Counted from the first letter of the stretch, positions 19,691 to 31,800 are shown. The stretch: 64,000 nt of DNA from Conus ventricosus (GCA_018398815.1 CM031601.1:31507804-31571803), one strand, 5' to 3'. A program made the numbers and translations. Notes: generated from the sequence alone by a model not told the origin.

Positions 19691-19745
19691 ACGCCATATT
19701 GAGTCGCTAAGCCGCGATAGTGTTACTCAGAGAGCGCTACGAAAG
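19645..19745. promoter_or_regulatory. Putative bidirectional promoter
   Basis: A CpG-containing stretch between two oppositely oriented first exons. It holds a GGTCACATGACC E-box-like near-palindrome (about 19,648-19,659) and an ATGGCG word on the minus strand resembling a YY1 site (about 19,692-19,699). On the plus strand an exon-like sequence ends at a perfect donor AAAG|GTAAGT (19,745/19,746). No coding start was seen on the plus side. Confidence 0.45.
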
Positions 19746-20170
19746 GTAAGTCACAGAATCGTTTGCTTCGACTTTTCGCTGCTTTAGGATTTCGGCTCTT
19801 GCGTGAAAGCACAGATAAAAATGGTCAGAAGAGCCTATGATAAAAGCTTATTCAATCTTTCAATCATCGAACTGCTATTAGATTTAGGGTATATTTTATT
19901 ACCTTCAATCTGAATCATGATCTGATTTCTTGACGGCTTCATAACCGGAAATGCAGAATACCTTTATGGCTTGTAAGTTTGACGTTGAAATGTCAGGCAT
20001 ACATTGTGTATTATATTTCTATCATTGCTGACCCGCTGGCAGGAAACAATGAAATACGATCGCGGCAATTCTGATCGATCTGTGACCGTAACTGACGGTG
20101 TGGTTGATTTTCTTGTGGCGCTAAAACAAAGTGAAACTAGGCAACAACACTTGAGCTGTGACTGGATGAT
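19746..20170. other. Presumed first intron of a plus-strand transcript
   Basis: Unique AT-moderate sequence following the plus-strand donor. No further exon could be linked to it. Confidence 0.3.
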
Positions 20171-20174
<4 letters not shown>

Positions 20175-20237
<63 letters not shown>

Positions 20238-20248
20238 TCTCTGTCTCC

Positions 20249-20312
<64 letters not shown>

Positions 20313-20396
20313 TTCTCTCTCGTCAGTGTATGTGTACTGTGTATACAATGTATGTGGAGTGTGTGTGTGTGTGTATGTGTGTGTGGTTGTGTGTGT

Positions 20397-20483
<87 letters not shown>

Positions 20484-20484
20484 A
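20175..20484. repeat. Compound (CT)n(TG)n(CT)n...(TG)n(GA)n microsatellite
   Basis: About 300 bp of alternating CT, TG, CT, TG and GA tracts. Long open frames in all six phases over this block are artefacts. Confidence 0.97.
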
Positions 20485-20623
20485 TTAATCCCAAGGACAG
20501 CAGATAAGCAAGAATATGCTTTTTTCCCATCAGGGTCTAAGGATATTAACAGCATGAAACACAAACATTACTACACAATATAAAACTGATCATAACACAA
20601 CAGTGATGATTCATAGTAGCATG

Positions 20624-20669
20624 AAAACACACACACACACACACACAAAGAAAAGGAAAATTACACACT

Positions 20670-20707
<38 letters not shown>

Positions 20708-20723
20708 CTCTCTCTCTCTCTCT
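20624..20723. repeat. (CA)n...(CA)n(CT)n microsatellite
   Basis: Two CA tracts separated by an A-rich spacer, then a CT tract. Confidence 0.95.
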
Positions 20724-20939
20724 TAGTCACACACAATTTAGTTTGCAATATTCCTATGCAGAAAGAGGAGATAAGAAGAATCAGTCACCCAACTAGTGTC
20801 ATCAGCATAGCCTGAGGAGGAATCAGTGATTCATGAGACAGTCATGTTCGGGTACACAAGCATGTGTTCATATTCAACATTCTTGTTCAGAAAGCAAGAC
20901 TGGGTTTCAAGGCAGTGAGGAATAGGAGATAACATTGTT

Positions 20940-20964
20940 GAAGAGAGAGAGAAAGAGGGAGAGA

Positions 20965-20996
<32 letters not shown>
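20940..20996. repeat. (GA)n followed by poly(G) of about 28
   Basis: GAGAGA repeat leading into one of the longest G-runs in the window. Confidence 0.95.
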
Positions 20997-20997
<1 letters not shown>

Positions 20998-21392
20998 CAA
21001 GAAACAAGAAATAAAAAGTAGAAAACCAAAGCATATAGAAAAGGTAATGTCATTATCCATCCCACCCCCTATCCCCCACCCCATCCTCCTCAAAAGTATA
21101 TGATTATTTTGGGAAATACTTTGGCTGACAAATACACTGCATGAGTACATTTCAAATCTTTCAGTTAAGACATTTGCATGACTTTTGTGTTACAGTGACA
21201 TAGCTTGTCCAATCATTAATAGTAGCAGATTAGTTTGAAACAATAGTGCTAGTAAGCAAGTTCATCAATCACTTTAAGAAAGTAAAAGGTCAAGCCATGT
21301 ACAGCAGTTACATGAATTAAGAATAGCATGCACATCCACATACACATGTAGTATATGCATGCATGCATGCACCCATGCACGCACATGTAGTG

Positions 21393-21394
<2 letters not shown>

Positions 21395-21427
<33 letters not shown>

Positions 21428-21458
21428 GCATGCACGCACGCGCACACACACACACACA

Positions 21459-21489
<31 letters not shown>

Positions 21490-21490
21490 C
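21395..21490. repeat. (CA)n microsatellite
   Basis: CA repeat with CACGCATGCACGC interruptions. Confidence 0.95.
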
Positions 21491-21761
21491 GTGATAGTTC
21501 AAAGCTTCATTTGTTATTTAGGGCAAAGAGAGTGTGGGAGAGAGACAGACAGAAGGACAGGGAGTTGGAGAGAGAGAGAGGGATGTGGACGGATGGGTTA
21601 AGGGAATCAGTGGCTAATCCATGTAAATTAAAAGAATAAGAAAAAGAAAAAAAAAAGAATAGCAGTAAGGATTTATATGTGAAATCAGAAATCTATAGCA
21701 CTGGTTATGAATATTATTGTTAAACATTACATGTTTAAGACAATTTCCTATGCAGCAGTTG

Positions 21762-21784
21762 GGCTATAAGCAACATTATCTTAT
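21762..21784 (+). mobile_element. 23-bp SINE 3' end with perfect 14-bp target-site duplication
   Basis: CTATGCAGCAGTTG is present at 21,748-21,761 and again at 21,785-21,798. The 23 bp between them (GGCTATAAGCAACATTATC plus TTAT) are identical to the 3' terminus of the 66-bp insert at 63,637-63,702, including the start of its (TTATC)n tail. This supports an extremely 5'-truncated retroposition of the same SINE. Confidence 0.75.
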
Positions 21785-21940
21785 CTATGCAGCAGTTGCG
21801 AAACAAAATCCTTTTCTGAATAGAAGACGTTCTACATTGATGACAATATATGTGTAACAAAATTCATGCCTCACCCCACCCCGCTCCTCATTCTCTCTAT
21901 CCCCCGTCCTGCACACAAACATGCAAAATACATAAAGACA

Positions 21941-22094
21941 GTGTGAAAAAGAGATCAGGGAAAGGAGGAAGAGGTATGAAAGAGAGAGAGAGTGTGAAAA
22001 AGAGATCAGGGAAAGGAGGAAGAGGTATGAAAGAGAGAGAGAGTATGAAAAAGAGATCAGGGAAAGGAGGAAGAGGTATGAAAGAGAGAGAGAG
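21941..22094. repeat. Minisatellite, 51-bp unit, 3 copies
   Basis: GTGTGAAAAAGAGATCAGGG starts at 21,941 and 21,992 and, with one substitution, at 22,043: exactly 51 bp each time. It is purine-rich. Confidence 0.95.
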
Positions 22095-22099
22095 TGGTT

Positions 22100-22390
22100 G
22101 CCAGCTGAAAGCAGTTGTATAATTTAGAATGTAAAGTTAAGCAAAAAAGGCACACGGGCAAGAGAACAACTTATATTCACAGATTACATTCATGCATCTC
22201 TACAAAACAAGTAATACAGATAGAAGATTCAACACTACTCCAAAACTTCATTTGCTAGGTCTTCTAGATGGGGAGAGAGAGAGCATGATAGGAGGGAAGA
22301 AGTCATGGACTACCGATTCACATGAGTAATAATACAACTTGATGCCAAAAAGAATTTTTTTTTTAAAAATAGTGTTTATACATAGGGACT
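22100..22390. other. No gene recognised
   Basis: Unique AT-rich spacer between the 51-bp array and the next microsatellite cluster. Confidence 0.4.
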
Positions 22391-22549
22391 AGTTTCTCTC
22401 TTTTTGTCTCTCTCTGTGTCTCTGTCTCTTCTGTCTGTCTGTCTGCACCCCCCCCCCCCCCCCCCCATCCCTTTTCTTATGCGTGCGCACCCACACATGC
22501 ATGCATGGGCACACACGCACATGCACCTCACACATGCTCACACACACAT

Positions 22550-22626
<77 letters not shown>

Positions 22627-23130
22627 CAGTTTTTAATTAAATTTATGATAGATATAACCCAGACTACCTCAAAGGACCATATCAGGATTGTATACGCACT
22701 CTCTCTATTTCTCACAGTTTGTCTGTCTCCCTGCCTGTCTGTCTGTCTGTCTCTCTCTCTCTCTGTCTCTTTCTCTATGTCTCTATCTCTCCCTTTCTTT
22801 ATTTCTTTCACTCTCTTCTGCTCCCTCCCTTCCTTTCCCTCTCTCATGCATGCACACATACACTTTCTGTCTTTCTCTGTCTGTCTCCCTCTTTTTCTCA
22901 CTCTCTCTCTCTATCTCTGTTTCTCTCTCACACATTCTCTCTCTTCTGTCTGCCTTTCTGTAAGTTTGTTTGTGTCTGTCTGTCTGTCTCAGTGTCTGTC
23001 TGTCTGTCTGTCTCTCTCTGTCTGTCTCTGTCTCTCTCTCTTCACTCTCTTCTTCTCTCTCTCTCTCTCTCTCTCCTCTCTCTGTCTCTCTCTCTCTCTC
23101 TCTCTGTGTCTCCTCCCACCTCTCTCTTTC
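22390..23130. repeat. Microsatellite cluster (CT)n, poly(C), (CA)n, (CTGT)n
   Basis: C-run at about 22,447-22,466, (CA)n at about 22,540-22,628, then 400 bp of irregular CT and CTGT repeats at 22,705-23,130. The long Ser/Leu/Cys-rich frames here are not genes. Confidence 0.95.
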
Positions 23131-23159
23131 TCTCTCTCAAATTGCTTTAGTTTGTTTGG

Positions 23160-23910
23160 GACCAGAAAATGGCAAAACAGAACGGTAAGAGGCAAACAGA
23201 ATAAAACAACAGCGGTAATGAAATTAATGGGAAAAAATGAGTGACCGCTAAAAGCCCCTCCTAATCTATCACATAGGGAGCTAAAACACCAGGAGACAAA
23301 TCAGAAATTCATGGGCTGTTTTGTCGACATGTACACCGACTGATGACCAGGCAGAAATTTGTGCACTGATTCAGTGTCACATCCTTGTTGAGTGAGGGAG
23401 AGGAGAGTATTTGATGTGGGGGTTGTGACAAACTGACCCAAACAGCCACGCGCCCATGGCCGTGATAAGACCAAGTGTTACCAGGTGAGGCAAACCTCCT
23501 GGATACCTATCAATTATTGCTGATCTCGGCATGTGCCAACATGCCGCTGTGTGTTTGTTGAGCCTGGTCACTGTCCTCAAATCACAGCACACTGTGTGAT
23601 TGTGGATGAAGGGGCATGGACATGTCTGTGGGGTGTGCATGTGTGTGTATCTATTGATCTGTGTATGTTTCAATTGGCTGGGCAAAATAGGCAGGCTGCC
23701 CTGTGCTGTTTCGTGTCAGTGAAGGGTGTAATACTATTTTCATTTGCAAACTTTCTTCAATACTTCTCCACCACCCTTGCTACTTTTCCCCCTGTCACCA
23801 CCCTACCCCCAGCCCCACCCTGACCTTTTACTTTTGTCTGTTTTAAAACTTTTGTTTAAACTCAATGTGGTAATGACAGAGGAAATTTTTGTTTGCCCAG
23901 TGATGGCGCT
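23160..23910. other. No gene recognised
   Basis: Unique sequence with pyrimidine-rich stretches near 23,760-23,830. It runs directly into the next array, whose first unit reads ...CAGACTGGTCCCAGC. Confidence 0.4.
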
Positions 23911-23919
23911 AGGAATTGG

Positions 23920-25755
23920 TCAGACTGGTCCCAGCACTGACTCCCCTGCTGTGTCGTCGGGAACCAGGGTCAGACTGGTCCCAGCACTGACTGCCCTGCT
24001 GTGTCGCTCAGGAACCAGGGTCAGACTGGTCCCAGCACTGACTCCCTGCTGTGTCGCTCAGGAACCAGGGTCAAGACTGGTCCCAGCACTGACTGCCCTG
24101 CTGTGTCGCTCAGGAACCAGGGTCAGACTGGTCCCAGCACTGACTGCCCTGCTGTGTCGCTCAGGAACCGGGTCAGACTGGTCCCAGCACTGACTGCCTT
24201 GCTCTGTCGCTCAGGAACCGGGGTCAGACTGGTCCCACACTGACTGCCCTGCTGTGTCGCTCAGGAACCAGGGTCAGACTGGTCCCAGCACTGACTGCCC
24301 TGCTGTGTCGCTCAGGAACCAGGGTCAGACTGGTCCCAGCACTGACTCCCTTGCTCTGTCGCTCAGGAACCAGGGTCAGACTGGTCCCAGCACTGACTGC
24401 CCTGCTGTGTCCGCTCGGAACCAGGGTCAGACTGGTCCCAGCACTGACTGCCCGCTGTGTCGCTCAGGAACCAGGGTCAGACTGGTCCCAGCACTGACTG
24501 CCCTGCTGTGTCGCTCAGGAACCAGGGTCAGACGGGTCCCAGCACTGACTGCCCTGCTGTGTCGTCAGGAACCAGGGTCAGACTGGCCCCAGCACTGACT
24601 GCCCTGCTGTGTCGCTCAGGAACCAGGTCAGACTGGTCCCAGCACTGACTCCCCCTGCTGTGTCGTCAGGAACCAGGGTCAGACTGGTCCCGCACTGACT
24701 GCCCTGCTGTGTCGCTCAGGAACCAGGGTCAGAATGGTCCCAGCACTGACTGCCGCTGTGTCGCTCAGGAACCAGGGTCAGACTGGTCCCAGAAACTGAC
24801 TGCCCTGCTGTTTTCGCTCAGGAACCAGGTCAGACCTGGTCCCAGCACTGACTGCCCTGCTTGTCGCTCAGGAACCAGGGTCGACTGGTCCCAGCATTTG
24901 ACTGCCCTGCTGTGTCGCTCAGGAACCAGTCAACTGGTCCCAGCACTGACTGCCCTGCTGTGTGCTCAGGAACCAGGGTCAGACTGGCCCCAAGCACTGA
25001 CGCCCTGCTGTGTCGCTCGGGAAAACCAGGGGTCAGACTGGCCCCAGCACTGACTCCCTGCTGTGTCGCTCAGGAACCAGGGTCAGACTGGTCCCAGCAC
25101 TGACTGCCCTGCTGTGCCCGCCGGGAAAACCAGGGTCAGACTGGTCCCGCACTGACTGCCCTGCGTGTCGTCAGGAACCAGGGTCGGGACTGGTCCCAGC
25201 ACTGACTGCCCTGCTGTGTCGCTCAGGAACCAGGGTCAGGACTGGTCCCAGCACTGACTGCCCTGCTGTGTCGCTCAGGAACCAGGGTCAGACTGGTCCC
25301 AGCACTGACTTGCCCTGCTGTGTCGCTCAGGAACCAGGGTCAGACCTGTCCCAGCACTGACTGCCCTGCTGTGTCGCTCAGGAAACCCAGGTCAGACCTG
25401 GTCCCAGCACTGACTGCCCTGCTGTGTCGCTCAGGACCAGGGTCGGGACTGGTCCCCAGCACTGACGCCCTGCTGTGTCGTCAGGAACCAGGGTCAGACT
25501 GGTCCAGCACTGACTCCCCTGCTGTGTCGCTAGGAACCAGGTCAGACTGGTCCCCACTGACTCCCCTGCGTGTCGCTCAGGAACAGGGTCAGACTGGTCC
25601 CAGCACTGACTGCCCTGCTGTGTCGCTCAGGAACCGGGGTCAGATGGTCCCAGCACTGACTGCCCTGCTGTGTCGCTCAGGAACCGGGGTCAGACCGGGT
25701 CCAGCACGACTCCCCTGCTGTGTCGCTCAGGAACCAGGGTCAGACCTGGTCCCAG
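23920..25755. repeat. Minisatellite, 51-bp unit, about 36 copies
   Basis: CAGACTGGTC occurs at 23,971 and 24,022 (51 bp apart), and the unit GGTCAGACTGGTCCCAGCAC... continues to 25,755. Single-base indels become frequent after about 24,620. Codon readings such as SLRNQGQTGPSTDCPAV are open only in pieces. It is GC-rich, and SLRNQ-like frames exist on both strands. Confidence 0.95.
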
Positions 25756-26758
25756 AGAAACACAAACCAGTGACAAAAAGTAATCTAAGACAGTGAAACC
25801 CGCGCTGCAAGACTGGGTTACATTTGATGAAATGCTAGATCTACTAAAGCTGAGGGGAGATTTGGACCTTGTACATTTTGCTAACAACCCAAGTCGGGTT
25901 TTTTGAAGACTTTGTTGGCTCTTGGTAATTTGGGTTTAACTGACTGTAATGAATGCTTGTAATAGAATTCTTCATATTTTGATCTTTCCCTTTTAAATTT
26001 GACTGCAGATCATAAGACAGGGTAGTTGGGGAGATTTGTCTGATTACATTCGTACTGGACTTGAGTACATGCACAAAACCAAGGAGCCTGGGGGGTGCAG
26101 CAAAGTGAGTGCAGCAGAAGTGAACTCACTAGCGTTCCATTCATCGTGATGTCACTGTATCGTGATTGCAATCACTTAATCCTCCCCCTTCTTCATTTCT
26201 TCTTCGTCTTTCCCCAAATCTCCTCTGAAGAGCTAACAATTAGACACTGGTGGATGCGCACACATCAGTTCCCTTTTAAAAATAGTTCCCCAAATTTGAC
26301 AGCGGGCAGTTACATGCAGTAAGACTATGGTATACATTACGTACATGCAGACTCATTACAGTCATTGTAACGCTCCAGTAGCTTAGAATGAAGACTGAAT
26401 ATACTGGGACGTGCGTGCTCATGACATACTCATGAAAGGTCCTTGTGAATTAATGGTGTTAATGTTCACAAATTACGAAGTGACATGGAGAGTTCTGCAA
26501 TTTGTGATCATTTACCCGGACTTGTTTGCAACCCTGTGCTGTTTGTAGCCTTTAATGACAACACTTGGAGATAAGTGAGGTAAAGAAAAGCCCTCAGAGT
26601 GTGTTTTGTATATATCCTTTTTCTACTCCGCCATTCAAATTGTACCCCTCTGCCGTGGCATACCATAAATCAAGGTATTGCGTTCTCGGGATAATTTTAC
26701 GCTGTTGGCCCGTACTTATCCTAAATAGGATCATGACCTCAGCAAAGTGTAGGGTCAC

Positions 26759-26780
26759 CCCCCCCCCCCCCCCCCCCCCC
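26759..26780. repeat. Poly(C) tract
   Basis: C-run of about 21-22 bases. Confidence 0.93.
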
Positions 26781-27570
26781 TTTCCCCTGTCTTCCCGGTC
26801 CCAATCTTCTTCGCCTTTTTTAAGCTTTGTGCGTCAGGGAAAGGACCATCCTTCTATAAATCTCCTGTCAACATCAAGTGATGTTGACACAGCATAGAGC
26901 CATAACTTGTAAGGGGGGCATAGGGAGCCGTTGAGGAGAGAGAGAGAGAAGCAGGGGAAGGCCTGCCGTTCTTCGTGTGTTGGTCGATACATGTATGATT
27001 GTAATCTATCCCTTAGTCTCTCTGCGTTGGACCGATGCACTGAGTCCACCAAATGTACACATACATAGCTGTTACAACCCTGGCTCTCCCATCTGTTTTT
27101 AGCGACAGCTGGTGACATACTTGGAACACTGCTGCAAGTGTGTTGTTTTGGAGTTTATAGCAGTTCATTATCCAGGTGCATAGTGTTTCTGTTGGAAGAG
27201 GTGCCTAGGGACTTCATACAGGTGCAAGTATTACTGTGGTGGAGACATGTTCCATGGGATGTGATGGTGATTTTGTGCTGATAGTTGGTTGTCCGTGTGA
27301 GTGGTGGAACAGTGTGACATTGGACATCTACTTTGCATCTCTTTTGTCAGGTAAATGGAATTCCCCCCTCTAGTAAAACTGAATTTAGATTTTTTGTCAA
27401 CAGTTAACGTCCAACAAGTCAACAGGTAAACACAAGTGTACAAGCAAATAACAGTTAACATTAAAAAGATATATGTCGGTGAATATAAATGATGATTTTT
27501 CAATGTTGATTATATTGATAAAAGGACCATGCAAATAAATACTCATACTCACAAGCGCCTGCACCCATGC

Positions 27571-27572
<2 letters not shown>

Positions 27573-27640
<68 letters not shown>
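27573..27640. repeat. (CA)n microsatellite
   Basis: An almost pure CA repeat of about 66 bp. Confidence 0.97.
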
Positions 27641-28014
27641 AGAAACAAACAACTAACTCATGCAAATTAGAAAATGGAGCACACAAGATAAGGTGAAGAG
27701 GTAAATTGAGAAGTCTGAGCCTTAGACATCCATGTATGTATACAGATCTGTTCATTAGAGAAGACAAGAAAAGACACACAAAAAACATCAGTAACAACTA
27801 CAACGTTTGCTTTCAGTGTTTTATTGGTCAGATGGAATGATTGAGAAAAGGGCAGACTGATCAGAACAGGTCAAACTGTGTAGCTGCTTTGAGTCACCAA
27901 GAGTGATTGGAAAACATTACCTGATCCAGCAGATGTCTACTAGAGACAGCCACTGGTAATCCTGAACTTAAGGATTTCACAGTTATTTGAATCTGATTTG
28001 TGTGTGTTGGCATG

Positions 28015-28036
28015 TGTGCATGCATGCATGCATGCA

Positions 28037-28076
<40 letters not shown>
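28015..28076. repeat. (CATG)n(TG)n microsatellite
   Basis: Five GCAT repeats followed by about 36 bp of TG. Confidence 0.95.
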
Positions 28077-28077
<1 letters not shown>

Positions 28078-28287
28078 GTTAGTGATGTATATATGTGTTC
28101 ATGTTTGTGATGTGGTCTTCTTGAAACATTGTAGTATAGTGATTGTGCCATATTGTACATTTTCTATTGGCATTATTTCTTCTTGTGATCCTCTTTCTGG
28201 CCCATTGTTGGCATGTATTTGAATCTGTTGAAATAATACTCTGTGCATATGATTGTATACACACGCATGCACCCACGCACGCATGTG

Positions 28288-28368
28288 AGCATGCACACAC
28301 ACACACACCACTCACACACACATGCACAAACACAGACACACACACACACACACACTCACACACACACG

Positions 28369-28432
<64 letters not shown>
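28288..28432. repeat. (CA)n microsatellite, interrupted
   Basis: CA tracts with CTCA, TGCA and CGCA interruptions. Confidence 0.95.
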
Positions 28433-28436
<4 letters not shown>

Positions 28437-28924
28437 CACTTCAGTTAAGACACAAATCAGCGCATATGAAATAAACTCCTTGCACCAGTCACTTGACTTC
28501 TCTTAATTAATATGCCAGCATCTGAATTAGACTGCCGGTATATGTGTCCACACGGTGCATGATTTTGCGGTTGATCCACACAAACTGTTCCAGCTAACTC
28601 GGCGCAGAAAATTCAGCATTGCAAAATCAGTTGTAGTTTGTGCTCATGCATTTTATTTCAGCCACTGTAAGTACTGAACACTGCTTCAGAAGCTTGAAAC
28701 AGACTATAAGTGTTTAGCACAGGATGAATATTGCTGTCCGTTTGCAGTATGAAGGGAAGAGAGGGAATAATATAAAGATGATATATTCCTTAATACGTTT
28801 TTCATTTGTGTCTGTGTCTTTATTTTTTAAATATCTACCTAATATTATCTGCATATTTATCTATCCATCTGTCTGTCTGTCTGCTGTTAATGTATTTATG
28901 TTGGTGGTGGTAAATCTCTATCAG

Positions 28925-29017
28925 TATCAGATACTTTTGATGGACTTGCACGACCAGGCAGGATTTACTGATGAGTCTCGAATGCTCATCTCAGAGAGGA
29001 AAACTGATATAAGACAG
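28925..29017 (+). CDS. Candidate internal exon of unknown gene
   Basis: A 93-bp open stretch (31 codons, phase 0 at both ends) lies between AATCTCTATCAG and CAG|GTGTAA. It reads YQILLMDLHDQAGFTDESR then MLISERKTDIRQ. The composition is charged and helix-like, with no repeat character, unlike the surroundings. It is on the same strand as the possible plus-strand transcript from 19,745. No flanking exons were found, and the acceptor lacks a strong pyrimidine tract, so this is weak. Confidence 0.3.
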
Positions 29018-29019
29018 GT

Positions 29020-29530
29020 GTAATAAGTCGTTCAGAATTTATTTGGGTGGTACCCATATGCTGCCTGCCAAGTGTCCAATATTTTCAGGTGAACACCCTC
29101 GTTGTCATTCCCATTCTTTCTTCCCATCTGCCATCAACCCCTCCAATATTTTTTCAATTATATTTCCTTAAAAAAAATTTTTCCAGGTTACATCATGATG
29201 ACAGTGGAATTGTTTGCATGCATTTGATTTTCTCCTCCACTATTGATAGACAGATAGATTTTGATACAGTCTGATGTGATCTGGTCAATTGATACATGCA
29301 TGTACATAAACAAATACAATAGAGATTGCCAGTTGTCAGCTGACATGTTTGAACCTTCCTTACATTTGGATCCTGAAGTATGATTCCCTTTTCATTTGTT
29401 AGTTTTATGTTTAGATAGCCGTCCCCCACCCCAGCACCAACTGTCTTTTCTCCATTTTCTCTCCTTTGCTTCCTTCACCACCCCTCTTACCCCCACCCCT
29501 CATCCCCCCAACACCATCCCCACCCCTGTT
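29020..29530. other. No gene recognised
   Basis: Unique AT-rich DNA. Pyrimidine-rich stretch at 29,420-29,535 leading into a CA repeat. Confidence 0.4.
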
Positions 29531-29539
29531 CCCTTCATA

Positions 29540-29545
29540 GACACA

Positions 29546-29619
<74 letters not shown>
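29540..29619. repeat. (CA)n microsatellite
   Basis: About 75 bp CA repeat, then GCAGGCAGGCAGG. Confidence 0.95.
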
Positions 29620-29621
<2 letters not shown>

Positions 29622-29702
29622 TGCAGGCAGGCAGGCTTCACATGTGCTCTCCAGCAGCACACGTGTACTGTCACATACACACACTCACGCTAACACTCGC
29701 AC

Positions 29703-29742
29703 ATTACTATAATGATGGAAGTCATTACTATAATGATGGAAG
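29703..29742. repeat. 20-bp direct duplication
   Basis: ATTACTATAATGATGGAAG occurs twice in tandem. Confidence 0.85.
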
Positions 29743-30002
29743 AATGGTTAACCTGCACTTGTTTTCCCCCACTACTTAATTGTTCAACAACAAATTCACG
29801 GTACATTGACCCTTTTCAACACCAACATGGCGATAAAGCTACAGCAAGGCTGTGTGCATTAATGCTGCATTTCCAGTGGCAGTGCATTCAGTGGAGCATG
29901 GGTCACTGTTTTGATATGCTAACAGATATCACTGACATCAGAAAATCATGTGTAAAGTTCTTCATGAAAGCAGGCTGTTGCCACTGTGTCTGCCCGTTTG
30001 GA

Positions 30003-30200
30003 GGCAAAGTGTCATGTTCTGAAACCACGCAAAAGCAAGATCCTACAAAAACAACAACAAAAAAAGAAAAAGAAAATTGAAAAAAGCTGTAGGTACAAAC
30101 ATGAGTGGGAGGCAAAATGTCATGTTTTGACATGATGCAAAAGCAAGATCCTATGAAAAAAAAAAAGGAGATTGAAAAAAGCTGTAGGTACAAACATTCC
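30003..30200. repeat. Two-copy tandem repeat, ~100 bp
   Basis: GAGGCAAAGTGTCATGTTCT...GCAAAAGCAAGATCCTA... ...GAAAAAAGCTGTAGGTACAA is followed by a second, slightly shorter copy beginning at about 30,110. The A-rich middle differs in length. Confidence 0.85.
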
Positions 30201-30782
30201 TGGATGTGGGGTGGACCACAAAGAGGAGGATACACCACTCAGTTGTCAGCTCTGGATTAGACTGCACCATTTGGAAAACAAGTTCCAACAATTTTCTGGA
30301 GGAGGGTTGGCATTCCTGCAGGATATCCCCCCTTCCTCCCCGGCCATCATCCCCCCCTGCCCCCCCCCCCCCCCCCCCCTCCCACACCTCTAGAATTTCT
30401 GGGATTTTTGCTATTCTTTTGTGAGAACCTTGGCAATGCTAGAATTCATGTTCTGCCATGCAAATGATTTTTTATTCAATAGTTTGTGTATTGTTGTGAA
30501 GAATGCATGATGTGAAAGTTCCCTTCTTAGACAGTTTGTTCTTTCATGAGTAGGTAACATGTAGAATTTTGAGTTTTTATTCCCTCTCCCCCAGTGCCAT
30601 ACGCATGCATGCTCTTATACACACAGCTGTTCATGCACTACACATACATATATGTATGCATGCATGTGCGTGCAGCAAAGATTAAATATTTGATATCCGT
30701 AATATGTATTTGAGTAGGGAGATATAAAAAAAACAACACACGTAACACATGTAACATAACAACAGCATAACACACACACTTA

Positions 30783-30862
<80 letters not shown>

Positions 30863-31800
30863 ATATGCACATTCTTGTGCGCTTATTTTTAAGATGGATT
30901 CGAATGCAGTCAAGAAAGACAGGCTGGCGTTTCTTGAAAAGTGAATTGTAATGTCTTTACCATCTGTCATCTCTTTTCAATAAACATAATAAATGAACAT
31001 TCATGTTTTGTAACTGGCCTGTCAGTGCTTCAGGAAATGTGTGCACAGCTTTTTGAAAGGGATTCTCAGTGTAGGTGCCATTGAATTTGGGCGGAGGAGG
31101 AGGGTGGGATGGGTTACTGCAGATCTGTTGGGGCGTTGTCATCTGTCACACCAACACTGCCCTGTGCATCTGCCATGCTGTGTATACCATGACACACGAC
31201 ACTTCATGACAGATGTTCTAAGAGAGAAAAGAAACAAACTGAAATAATGTGGAAGCAACCTCACAGAATGACCCATGTATACTGTAAGTACTGCCTTGAA
31301 AGGGAGAAAATCTTTGTTGAGAGATTAATTGACCAAAGGCAGAAACATGTACATTCACAACTCTCAGAATGTGTATCTTTTGATCTATTTATCTAATGCA
31401 GCCCATGTCAGACTTCTTTTCTGAACTGCCTTTGTCTCTACCTCTCTCTAGTGTGTGTTTGAATGAGGGTGGGTATGCATGTTTAGCCAAGGTTAGGGTG
31501 GAGGAGGGGTAGATCGATGTGTGCCTGTTGGCGTGCCTCTGTGTGTATTTGTGTTGGAGAGAGGAGGGGGGGGGGGGGAAGGGTGGAAGAGAGGGGGTGG
31601 CCAGATGGTGAGTGGGAGGAGAGAGTGTGGAGGAGCAAAATGAGGGGAGCAAGGGATGTGAATGTCAATGGCTTTCAGGTCTGAGTGAAGATGTGGTAAT
31701 GTGTACCTTCATGAAGGGAGGGGGGGGGGGGGGGGGGTCTCTTTTAAGAGGTTTGACTGTTGAAGAAACATACACAACCCAACAAGGACGGTGATGGAAA
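30200..31800. other. No gene recognised; simple repeats
   Basis: Contains a C-run at 30,360-30,379, (CT)n at 30,785-30,860, and G-runs near 31,568-31,578 and 31,720-31,738. The rest is unique and without recognisable coding content. Confidence 0.45.
30785..30860. repeat. (CT)n microsatellite
   Basis: About 75 bp of uninterrupted CT. Confidence 0.97.

Larger units (their letters stand above)
25760..28010. other. No gene firmly recognised
   Basis: Mostly unique DNA with poly(C) at about 26,759-26,780 and (CA)n at about 27,573-27,640. A short coding-like stretch at 25,812-25,904 (plus, DWVTFDEMLDLLKLRGDLDL then ...VHFANNPSRVF, stop) is open but lacks firm splice signals and is not called. Confidence 0.4.

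Noticed and set aside
20004..20564. Long frames on both strands (up to 147 codons) over CT/TG tracts
   Set aside because: Pure microsatellite translations (Leu-Ser, Cys-Val, Thr-His, Arg-Glu); open in several frames at once.
22389..23244. 170- and 253-codon frames
   Set aside because: Simple-repeat translations of CA, CT and CTGT tracts.
23920..25755. Coding repeat protein (SLRNQGQTGPSTDCPAV)
   Set aside because: Frame broken by many indels; equally open alternative frames; no flanking coding sequence.
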